From contig NC_088302.1 of assembly GCF_032854445.1 (NCBI RefSeq), forward strand, positions 47,776,521 through 47,840,520: a DNA stretch of 64,000 bases, in the 5' to 3' direction. The DNA comes from Liolophura sinensis. Its lineage: Eukaryota > Mollusca > Polyplacophora > Chitonida > Chitonidae. Every line of letters starts with the position of its first letter. Position 1 is the stretch's first letter. The translations under genes were made by a program, and so were the position numbers. This document shows positions 56,501-64,000 of this stretch, piece after piece. The notes below the pieces were generated by a model that worked only from the letters and a program-made list of their open reading frames with translations, was not told the DNA's origin and ran no database searches.

Positions 56501-59500
56501 AAATGGTTATAAATCAATTTTATGAGTACAGGCTCTATGAAAACTATTGTGCTTACTTTCATAACTGGGAAATGACCATAAATCAATTTTTGGGGTAAGG
56601 CCTCAATGTAAACTAGAGAGCTTACTTTCCCAGTTGGGAAATGGTCATAAATCAGTTTTATGGGCACAGCCATAATGCAGACTAAAGAGCTTACTTCCAT
56701 GGTCGGGAAATGGCCATAAATCAATTTTTATGGGTACAAACTCAATGGAAACTATTGTGCTTACTTCCATAATTGGGAAGTGACAATAAATCAATTTTTG
56801 GGGTAAGGCTTTAATGTTAACTAGAGAGCTTACTTTCCCAGTTGGGAAATGGTCATAAATCAGTTTTATGGGCACAGCCATAATGCAGACTAAAGAGCTT
56901 ACTTCCATGGTCGGGAAATGGCCATAAATCAATTTTTATGGGTACAAACTCAATGGAAACTATTGTGCTTACTTCCATAATTGGGAAGTGACAATAAATC
57001 AATTTTTGGGGTAAGGCTTTAATGTTAACTAGAGAGCTTACTTTCCCAGTTGGGAAATGGTCATAAATCAGTTTTATGGGCACAGCCATAATGCAGACTA
57101 CAGAGCTTACTTCCATGGTCGGGAAATGGCCATAAATCAATTTTTATGGGTACAAACTCAATGGAAACTATTGTGCTTACTTCCATAATTGGGAAATGAC
57201 AATAAATCAATTTTTGGGGTAAGGCCTCAATGTAAACGCACAGAGCTTACTTTCATAATTGGGAAATGACAATAAATCAATTTTTGGGGTAAGGCCTCAA
57301 TGTAAACGCACAGAGCTTACTTTCATAATTGGGAAATGAACATAAATCAATTTTTGGGGTAAGGCCTCAATGTAAACGCACAGAGCTTACTTTCATAATT
57401 GGGAAATGAACATAAATCAATTTTTGGGGTAAGGCCTCAATGTAAACGCACAGAGCTTACTTTCATAATTGTGAAATGACCATAAATCAATTTTTGTGGT
57501 AAGGCCTCAATGTAAACGCACAGAACTTACTTTCATAATTGGGAAATGACCATAAATCAATTTTTGGGGTAAGGCCTCAATGTAAACGCACAGAGCTTAC
57601 TTTCATAATTGGGAAATGACAATAAATCAGTTTTTGTGGTAAGGCCTCAATGTAAACGCACAGAGCTTACTTTCATAATTGGGAAATGACCATAAATCAA
57701 TTTTATGAGCACAGGTACAATTCAGACCATAGAGCTTACTTTCATACTTGGAAAATGGTCATAAATCAAGTTTTTGTGCAGAGGATCCATCCAGACGTCT
57801 ATGGCTCTCTTGTAGTTCAGAACTTCCGTTTCCATGCGTCCTTTAGGAAATGAATAGGGCTGTGTACGAGCTATGTGGCCTATATGTGAACAGGGAACAT
57901 GGACCATCCTTCCGCCACACATCCACACCTGCCACAAACAAACCAAACAGCCACTCGACAATATATTTTTTTCTTACTCCTTTGAAACACAAAGTAAAAG
58001 CGCACGATTTACGTATTTATGAATTTGATTGTCTTGTAACAGTATACTAAAAAAGTTGTGCGACGGTGATCAGCTTTATGGGTGGAGGATACCAAAGTAC
58101 CACGCATAAAACGCCCACCTTTAGCAAATTATTGAGAAGCATTTCCCTCCTGATACTTCGGTCAAATTGCTGGAGGACAAGTGGTCAAGGGGGCGAGTAA
58201 GTTGCTGTTTTTAAGCAATTCCATGAAAGAATTAAACTAACTGAGGTAAACTAACAGAAGCCGAATTTCACCGCTTATGTGTGACCGTTTGCCAGTAATT
58301 ACATTATCGTCACTATTCTAGTTTCACATCCCATGCGGAGATCCTTCGTGTTTTACGGTTGGCTTGCTGTTCAAATGATCCCTGTCGACGGTTTTGTTGT
58401 TTTTTTTTTGTTTTTTTTTTTTTGGTCAAGAATCTACAAATTCCCTCTCCAGGACCAAGACTGCACCGTTATGTCTCAGATATCTCTTTTAAAAAAATCC
58501 CGGGACAGGTTTACCTGGTTCATAAAGAATACACTTGAACAATGATATTAGGAAAACAATGTTATTCTATTATTCTATTTAATTTCTAAAAGTATGTGGG
58601 AGGGTCTGTCATCAACCTGCTGAGGGTCGTGGGTTTCCCCGCGCTGTGCCCGATTTCCTCTCACCATAATGCTGGCCGCCGTGATATCAGTGAAATATTC
58701 TTAAGTAGGGCGTAAAACACCGATCAAATAAATAATAAAATAAATAATTTCTAAAAGGTCAAATAGGAAAGTGCAAATGGAAATGGAAGCCAATCCTAAC
58801 TGCACACAATGACAGCAGTTTATACACGGGCACACAACAATAACATCAAGGCCTTAGCTGCGCCACATAAAACACTAAGAAACCACCATTCTTTAACTCT
58901 AGAAATATTTGGAAAGCATTTGAAGATTTTTGGGAATCTGACTGGAAAACAAATCGTAGTAAACATAAACGAGGTAACAATGACCCGAAACCTTGTCACA
59001 TGGTCTCACATTAAAAAGATCACTGCATAAAGGTTGTTTCCATATTATATTGGCATAAAGCTAGGTACATGTACGAGAGCTTATTTAAAAAGAGGCTTAC
59101 CCGCCAACCGAGTTCGATATTTTCACCTCCCCAAGTTTCCATACCCTCATCGTAGGAGCCGATTTCTTCAAAGTAATCGCTCTCTACAGCGAAACCAGTT
59201 CCCACCGTAATCACCCCTCTGAAAGGAAACACAGACATTTAGCCGGGGAAATCTAACAGGAAGACGTTACATAAGAACATACATGTTCATGTGTAGACAA
59301 AAGTTAGAACTTAGAGCCTCGGCTGATCAAAAGACTGATTACAAAAGTTGGGACTTAGAGCCTGGGCTGATCAAAAGACTGATTACAAAAGTTGGGACTT
59401 AAAGCATGGGCTGATCAAAAGACTGATTACAAAAGTTGGGACTTAGAGCCTGGTCTAATCAGAAGACAGATTCAAAAAGTTGGGGCTTACTCTCTGGGTT

Positions 59501-62500
59501 AATCAGAAGACAGATTCCAAACGTTGGGGCTTACTCTCTGGGCTAATCAGAAGACAGATTCCAAAAGTTGGGGCTAACTCTCTGGGCTAATCAGAAGACA
59601 GATTCCAAAAGTTGGGGCTAACTCTCTGGGCTAATCAGAAGACAGATTCCAAACGTTGGGGCTTACTCTCTGGGCTAATCAGAAGACAGATTCAAAAAGT
59701 TGGGGCTTACTCTCTGGGTTAATCAGAAGACAGATTCCAAACGTTGGGGCTTACTCTCTGGGCTAATCAGAAGACAGATTCCAAAAGTTGGGGCTAACTC
59801 TCTGGGCTAATCAGAAGACAGATTCCAAAAGTTGGGGCTAACTCTCTGGGCTAATCAGAAGACAGATTCCGAACGTTGGGGCTTACTTTCTGGGCTAATC
59901 AGAAGACAGATTCCAAACGTTGGGGCTTACTTTCTGGGCTAATCAGAAGGCTGATTACAAAGTTGAGACTTACGCCCTAGCCTGATCAGGAGACAGGTTC
60001 CACGTCAAATCCCTCCGAAAGAAGGTCTCAAAGAATACCAAGCGCCAGTCAAAGCCGTATCTGGTCATGTAGTCTGAGTGGAACTCGTACTCAAATGTCT
60101 TCGCGCTGATGTAGTCCAGTGTTCCCAGAGCCACGATCTGCCGGTCCTGCTTAATTTCATATAACAGAGGTTCTAACCTGTGGAAAGAAAAAGGCTGGTG
60201 TCATTTATTCGCTATATGACCATGATGGAGGCCAGATTTTCTTCTTAGCATCAAAGTTGCATCAACTTCACTAAAAAATTGTGTTCAGTTGGCAATCCGA
60301 ACACATGTACGTGATGAACCAATACCTCTTTTGTATAAAAAAAAATCCAAGAAAAGTGACATCACTTAAATCGTTTATCATGAAGATACACATAAATTAG
60401 ACGTGCGCCGGCACGATTCCAGTGATCTGATATCTGTTAAGGTTAAAACTAGGCTGCAAATATTTATTTATTTGACTAGCGTTCCACGCTTTAGAAATAT
60501 TCACTTTCATAACGGCTGTCAGACTGGATAGAGGAACCGGACTTAACAGGAAGAAAACCGCACCTTGCTTAATACAAAACAAACTTCCTAACTTAAGGCC
60601 ACAACTGAATCTGAGCTGGAATCGACCACGCGACTTCACTGGTCAATTGATCGTCTTCTGAGACAATTGCTAATCTGTCACATTGTTCTCTGAGAGTTAT
60701 TCCCCTTGAGGCGTGTTAACCTTATCCGTGACGTTCAGGCGAAAAGAAGAAAAATACACAGCTTTTTAATGTAGAAATCTTGCTATTTGTTTTCTCCCTA
60801 CTATAATACGATTCCTTCAGACGGATAGTTCTTCTCGATAAAGGACCGGCAACATTACAAAAAATGTGGAAAAAATGTGAAATTGACAACAGTTGTGAAT
60901 GACAGTGGATGCCAAATTCGTAAGGCCAGTTCTTTTTTTTAGTTCTGTTTTTCTTCTCTTTTTCTGTTACATGACAAGCGTGTGGAAAGATCCAAACACT
61001 CATAGAAGCAAGACTTTGTCTTAGCCCACTCCAGTCTCACTGAAATATCTTTCTCTATATTAGTTACTGCGGAGTGGGGGTAATCACTGTACCACAAATG
61101 TGACTTTCTGAAAACGCCTTGAGCACGGCTTTAAACTAATCAAATACAATAAAAAATATGTAATAAATGTAATTCCCAACCTTATAATTACGATACATAT
61201 TACACACACCATGACAAGGTTATAGTAAATGAGGGCATGAGGATTCACGCATGATTTCAGTATAGCTGCAACGTGTTACATATAGGTATACATTAACAAT
61301 TCACGGTAAAACCTATTTAACAAATTTTGGCTTTCGATCAAGTTTTCTACTTCTGATTGGGAAATTTACAAAAGTATTGTATTCTTATTGTTCATCTCTA
61401 GGGCCGAATTATTATTTTATCAAACCGTTAAGAGTTCTTAAAGAGCCATTTTAACCAAAATTCTTCCTTTGATGTATGAAAGAAGAAAGATATCCTGTCT
61501 AGCAATGCGTTATTTCATATACCATACATGAATTTTCTCAGATAATCCTACTAATACCGAGTGCTTACAGAAACAAAATTTCGGCCATTTCCGTACAAAT
61601 TCCTCGAGTCATTTTCCTGGAGCGACGTTATTTTTCCTGCAGTGACGTAATCTGCAACGTCTTCGATCACACTATAGCTCATTCACGGATGACGTAGTCT
61701 TCTGAGCAGGAGACGTCATCTGGAATTTTGTGAAGTCATAGTAGCGTCAAATGTCGTGATATGACGTCACACCAGGAATTTGTCCGGAAATGACCGAACA
61801 TTTTGTTTTTTGCATTGCGGGGAATTGCCCAAAAAGCTTAGCGTGTCTTTATGTGAATAAACCGTTTGCACATACTAGCAATTTTACCCTGAAATGTGTG
61901 TGCACCGGAATGGCTCTTTAACACCGGAAGAGCAAACTTTCCCTAGGTTAAAGTCTGTATAAGTTCCCATATTAAAAATAAATATATTCACCTTAACTAG
62001 ACTTGTGAGTATGAGCATTGATAATTGATAATGATTATGACAAACGATTAGCATTAACTGTTAAGTAAAGTCTCTTCCGTACAAATTCATGTGATGAAAT
62101 GCATCGCAATGGAGTGCATGGAATGCATGGTTGCAATACAACCCCACCTGTGGTTATATATCTTTGTGTTTAAATATGCAAAAACCGCATTCCAAAATCT
62201 CTTTCTTCTTTCAAAAGACTCTAAGATCGACCTGTCATCCCGGGGTCAGTTCTTTAAGTATTTTGAGAATAACGGGTTCTTCACACATTCTGAGAATAAC
62301 GGTTCTTCACACATTCTGAGAATAACGGGTTCTTCACACATTCTGAGAATAACGAGTTCTTACACATTCTGAGAGGAACGGGTTTTAAATACACTCTGAG
62401 AAAGATTTTTCTCAAAGGATAATACTGGGATACACAGAAGGTTTTCCAACGATGGCCAATTCTTCTCACCGAAGAACCCGCTATTCACAGAGCATATAAA

Positions 62501-62703
62501 GGATACGCACCATACCAGAACTTACCAGAAGTGATTCACCTCCATATGACTGTCAAAAATGACCAGCACTCTGCCAGTGGTCTGTTTCCACCCGATCAGC
62601 CTTGCTTTGATCAAGCCAGCTCTCCTCCGAAGACGAACGACCTTAACAATGCCCTCCGGGAACATCTTGGAGATGTAGTCGTCGAGCGGTTTACCAAGCT
62701 CAG
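53421..62703 (-). CDS. Polypeptide N-acetylgalactosaminyltransferase gene 2 (GALNT family), 3' part, exons 3-10
   Basis: Paralogue of gene 1, transcribed toward it. Exons on the minus strand: 3 62526-62703; 4 59974-60177; 5 59101-59218; 6 57740-57928; 7 55884-56018; 8 55185-55289; 9 about 54248-54371; 10 53421-53546. Exons 3, 4, 5, 7 and 8 have exactly gene 1's lengths and every intron lies at the same codon phase, so the two genes arose by duplication of an intron-bearing ancestor. The metal motif is DSH in exon 3, WGGEN is in exon 5, and the lectin CLD/QxW motifs are in exons 8-10. Exons 1 and 2 are not in the window and should lie beyond 64000. Odd features: introns 4 and 6 start with tandem copies of their own 5' splice junctions, and exon 9's acceptor is one base out of phase, so the locus may be damaged or use an unusual acceptor. 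Confidence 0.9.
53600..53852 (-). mobile_element. tRNA-headed SINE in GALNT gene 2 intron 9
   Basis: Near full length: ATTTATTTATTT tail at left, core, and head with CACGGAGGCCACGG at right. Inserted about 55 bp upstream of exon 10, in the same orientation as the gene. Confidence 0.8.
53866..53962 (+). repeat. Dispersed repeat family R3, copy 4 (partial)
   Basis: AAGCATTTACATAAATATCC, ACTGAGGAAAACTGGCAAGA and GGCCGGATTTCCACGG. Abuts the SINE at 53600-53852 in gene 2 intron 9. Confidence 0.6.
54248..54371 (-). CDS. GALNT gene 2 exon 9 (lectin), start phase uncertain
   Basis: Encodes [19 protein letters not shown] and [14 protein letters not shown], aligned to gene 1's exon 9. The donor AAAAG|GTAAAT is in phase. 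The best acceptor (TTCCTTCCTTTCTAG) leaves 124 bases where 123 are needed, a +1 shift relative to exon 8. An in-phase AG exists near 54410 (exon starting 54409, adding 13 codons) but lacks a pyrimidine tract. Either the exon uses that weak site, or the gene or this assembly carries a one-base error. Confidence 0.8.
54868..55042 (-). mobile_element. SINE fragment in GALNT gene 2 intron 8
   Basis: CGCCGTACTCAAAAATATTT to GAGAGGAAGCCAGCATGA; head missing. Confidence 0.78.
55185..55289 (-). CDS. GALNT gene 2 exon 8 (lectin repeat alpha)
   Basis: 105 bp, not the longest frame locally but clear by homology: [20 protein letters not shown] and [13 protein letters not shown] align without gaps to gene 1's exon 8. 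Acceptor CCTTATAG, donor TTCACAG|GTAAAA, phase 0. Confidence 0.88.
55318..55391 (-). mobile_element. SINE core fragment in GALNT gene 2 intron 7
   Basis: TTTTACGCGGTACTCAAGAA and CTACGACGGCGGCAAG with an AATTATTTAATTAATT tail. Confidence 0.7.
55738..55772 (+). repeat. SINE tail (GTTAAGCCATAATCATTC type)
   Basis: The second copy of the tail at 19600-19647, preceded by GGTGGTCACAATATGGCTGA. Body not delimited. Confidence 0.5.
55884..56018 (-). CDS. GALNT gene 2 exon 7
   Basis: 135 bp. Encodes [20 protein letters not shown] and [13 protein letters not shown], ending AQAWGG. Acceptor TTCCACTTCACAG, donor GGAGGG|GTAAGA. Linker between catalytic and lectin domains. Confidence 0.92.
56480..57740 (-). 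repeat. Intron 6 minisatellite built from the exon 6 5' splice junction
   Basis: About 18 tandem units of 69-70 bp between 56480 and 57739 (given here in minus order). On the minus strand each unit carries a degenerate end of exon 6 (LIY.HFP.M or similar), then GTAAG, then about 35 bases of intron. Donor cores appear on the plus strand as CTTAC near 56484, 56553, 56622, 56691, 56760, 56829, 56899, 56968, 57037, 57107, 57176, 57247, 57317, 57387, 57457, 57527, 57597 and 57667, followed by the real one at 57737. The exon-proximal units are nearly identical with a 70-bp period. The distal units form a 208-bp three-unit higher-order repeat (starts near 56691, 56899, 57107). Confidence 0.9.
57740..57928 (-). 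CDS. GALNT gene 2 exon 6
   Basis: 189 bp, one codon longer than in gene 1. Encodes [32 protein letters not shown] and ends [10 protein letters not shown] at donor GTAAGCTCT. The final 30 or so bases and the donor are repeated about 18 times in the intron behind it. Confidence 0.92.
58203..58335 (+). repeat. Dispersed repeat family R3, copy 5 (partial)
   Basis: AACTAACTGAGGTAAACTAA, GAAGCCGAATTTCACCGCTT, GTGTGACCGTTTGCCAG and CGTCACTATTCTAGTTTCAC. In gene 2 intron 5. Confidence 0.6.
58604..58748 (+). mobile_element. SINE fragment in GALNT gene 2 intron 5
   Basis: GGGTCGTGGGTTTCCCCGCG, CACCATAATGCTGGCCGCCG and GGCGTAAAACACCGATCAAA, ending in AATAAATAATAAAATAAATA. Antisense to the gene. Confidence 0.8.
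59101..59218 (-). CDS. GALNT gene 2 exon 5 (WGGEN loop)
   Basis: 118 bp. Encodes [20 protein letters not shown] then [11 protein letters not shown]. Acceptor GTTTCCTTTCAG, donor TGGCGG|GTAAGC. Same length and phase as exon 5 of gene 1. Confidence 0.93.
59300..59971 (-). repeat. Intron 4 minisatellite built from the exon 4 5' splice junction
   Basis: About 15 units of 44 bp that fill roughly 670 of the 755 bases of intron 4. Minus strand: exon 4 ends GGAACCTGTCTCCTGATCAG and GCTAGGGC before GTAAGTCTCAAC; the unit reads GGAATCTGTCTTCTGATTAG and CCCAGAGA before GTAAGCCCCAAC. The donor position recurs at 59486, 59530, 59574, 59618, 59662, 59706, 59750, 59794, 59838, 59882 and 59926, exactly 44 apart, with the authentic donor next at 59969-59973. 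Seven of these keep GTAAG and four have GTTAG; the four oldest, most distal units are more divergent. A 220-bp (5-unit) block is repeated. Confidence 0.92.
59974..60177 (-). CDS. GALNT gene 2 exon 4
   Basis: 204 bp. Encodes [37 protein letters not shown] and a variable end NLSPDQARA. The donor is AGGGC|GTAAGT. The last 28 bases plus the first 16 of the intron are the template of the 44-bp array that fills most of intron 4. Confidence 0.92.
60178..61437 (-). other. GALNT gene 2 intron 3, left part
   Basis: A very decayed SINE at 60460-60615; otherwise unremarkable AT-rich sequence. Confidence 0.55.
60460..60615 (-). mobile_element. Very diverged SINE core
   Basis: ATTTATTTATTTGACTAGCG followed by a degenerate core. 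Only order and spacing match the family. Confidence 0.4.
61438..61921. mobile_element. Fold-back/MITE-like element with TTAA ends in gene 2 intron 3
   Basis: The ends are a perfect 13-base inverted repeat: TTAAAGAGCCATT at 61438-61450 and AATGGCTCTTTAA at 61909-61921. A second inverted pair lies inside: GGCCATTTCCGTACAAATTC near 61593 matches the reverse complement of the sequence near 61777-61797 (about 18 of 21). TTAA at both outer edges would fit piggyBac-type target duplication, but the termini do not start with the usual CCC. No coding capacity. The centre is rich in TGACGT motifs (TGACGTAA, GACGTAG, GACGTCAT, TGACGTCA). Confidence 0.55.
62262..62392 (-). repeat. 27-bp minisatellite in gene 2 intron 3
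   Basis: About five copies of GAGAATAACGGGTTCTTCACAC plus ATTCT, some one base shorter. A single degenerate relative (AGAACCCGCTATTCACAG) lies near 62474, between the array and exon 3. The unit is not derived from the exon 3 end, but the array again sits just behind a 5' splice site, 130-260 bases into the intron. Confidence 0.8.
62526..62703 (-). CDS. GALNT gene 2 exon 3 (DxH motif)
   Basis: 178 bp. Encodes [20 protein letters not shown] and ends [13 protein letters not shown], the DxH metal site being DSH. Acceptor AAG|CTGAG is short of pyrimidines but in phase; donor CTTCTG|GTAAGT. Confidence 0.9.
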
Positions 62704-62925
62704 CTTAAACCATGAATGGTTCTCCTGCTTATTTCTTGGTATTTATTTGGTTAATGTAGGGTACAATCTATATTCATGATTAGTTTGCCTCGAGGTTAAA
62801 GGACAGGACCAGAGTGGGAAGGCAGAGAATCACGTACTGTAAAGCGACAAGTATCTGACCAATCAGTGGATGCTGTCAGAACTGGATCAGTATACAACAG
62901 GTTTTTTTGGCTGTGGTTTCTGTTT

Positions 62926-63150
62926 ACTTATTTATTTCATTCATGCTTTACGCCTTGCTCAAGAATATTTCACGTATACGACCAGACAGAGCCAGGAAGA
63001 AACCCACGTCTACCAAGTTGTTGGCAGACCTTCCCGCGTATGATGGGAGAGGAAGCCAGCATGAGCTGGACTTGAACTCACAACGACCGCATTGGTGAAG
63101 GGTCATTGTTCTGCACTATCACGCAACCACTGGGCCACGGAAGCCCCCCA
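62926..63150 (-). mobile_element. tRNA-headed SINE in GALNT gene 2 intron 2
   Basis: Core CTCAAGAATATTTCACGTAT, then GAGGAAGCCAGCATGAGCTG, B box as GGACTTGAAC, and a right end CACGGAAGCCCCCC. Confidence 0.8.
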
Positions 63151-63667
63151 GCTGTTCCGTAGGACAGATGTCAGGTTGATTTCTGGAGGAAATCGGAAAC
63201 ATGACAGAAAAACCACCTCACTACTACACTATTAAAAAAACACAGCTTTTCAGATATAATCTTTTCTTATGATGGAAAAAGTTAATAGGTTTGCATGTGA
63301 ACATTTTAGAAATAGCTTACAGCACAGCGAGCCTTTTTCTAGCTTATCCTGTAGAATTAATTGTGACTACAGATTCCCCCATCATGCGGTAATAGAATAA
63401 GCTGACGAGTCGAAGTTTTGAGAATGGTTGACTGCTAGTGTGTCAGTATGGGGCATCAGTTATCTCGCAGTCTGGTGCTGCAACATTTAATTCAATTAAG
63501 GCAAAAAAGTACTCAGCGTTAGTAATATGCAGCAAGTATCAAGTAACCAAACCTGCATAGTTACTTGGTGTTTAGCATCGTACCCATGATTATTCCGCTC
63601 AAGTTTAGCGGTTAGACCGCCCGACACGTAAATGGAAGATCTGAGAGTGCTAAGTTGAGATCAATAA

Positions 63668-63930
63668 TATTTATTATTTATTTGATTGGTGTTTTACGCC
63701 GTACTCGAAAATATATCACTAAAAGGGCGGCAGCCTGCATTATGGTAGAATAAAACCGGGCAGACTCCGGAGGAACCCATGACGATCCGCAGGCTGCTGA
63801 CAGATCTTTCCACGTATGACCAAAGAGGAAGTCAGCATGAGCTGGATTTTAACTCACAGCAACAGAATTGGTGAGAGACTCTTAGGTTATTGTGCCACGC
63901 TCGCGTGCTAACCCCCACGGAGAGCCCCCC
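63668..63930 (-). mobile_element. tRNA-headed SINE at the right edge
   Basis: ATTATTTATTTGATTGGTGT tail, core, and head ending CCCACGGAGAGCCCCCC, followed by a C-run. Confidence 0.8.
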
Positions 63931-64000
63931 CAACGCCCCCCCCCCCCCCCCGATCGAAAATCAAGTACAAAGAAGTCTTACGCATGTCGCTAGCATCGTC

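Noticed and set aside
56413-57140. Three minus-strand frames of ~95-103 residues with repeated [13 protein letters not shown]
   Set aside because: Not a repeat protein: these are read-through of the junction-derived array in intron 6. The repeated peptide is the end of exon 6 plus translated intron.

Overview
This is a window of animal nuclear DNA, most likely from a mollusc or another lophotrochozoan. It has split genes with GT-AG introns, low gene density and many minisatellites. It also carries many copies of a tRNA-headed SINE whose conserved core (TTTTACGCCGTACTCAAGAA, CCAGCATTATGGTGGGAGGA) I know from molluscan DNA. The family name MetaSINE-like is from memory, and no species can be named from sequence alone.

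Layout. From 1 to 27 kb I recognise no host gene. This part holds SINEs, short tandem arrays and a 5'-truncated Penelope-like retroelement at 3651-5605 (minus strand) with one long open frame for reverse transcriptase plus GIY-YIG endonuclease, bounded by a 17-bp target-site duplication. From 27 to 50 kb lies a plus-strand gene for a polypeptide N-acetylgalactosaminyltransferase (GALNT). It has two candidate first coding exons (27140-27645 and 36739-37244), both exactly 506 bp with the same splice phase, and nine shared exons up to the stop at 49817. All junctions keep frame and predict 618 residues with either first exon. From 53.4 kb to beyond the right edge lies a second GALNT gene on the minus strand, convergent with the first. 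Its exons 3-10 are in the window, with intron positions and phases the same as in the first gene; exons 1-2 must lie to the right.

The most unusual thing is in the second GALNT gene. The introns after exon 4 and after exon 6 each begin with a minisatellite whose unit is a copy of that exon's own 3' end plus the 5' splice site. Intron 4 has about 15 units of 44 bp, 11 of them on a strict 44-bp ladder running up to the authentic donor. Intron 6 has about 18 units of 69-70 bp. Both are tandem arrays of decoy GTAAG donors lying directly behind the real one. Two independent junction-seeded arrays in one gene suggest a shared mechanism. The same gene shows a one-base phase problem at the acceptor of exon 9.

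The 3.6 kb between the two genes holds a decayed copy of the second gene's last exon and an unexplained inverted pair of about 79 bp (50910-50988 and 51816-51895). Five copies of an unclassified dispersed repeat of about 215 bp, a fold-back element with TTAA ends (61438-61921) and arrays with 5-unit higher-order structure complete the picture. Both genes would act in the Golgi, starting mucin-type O-glycosylation.
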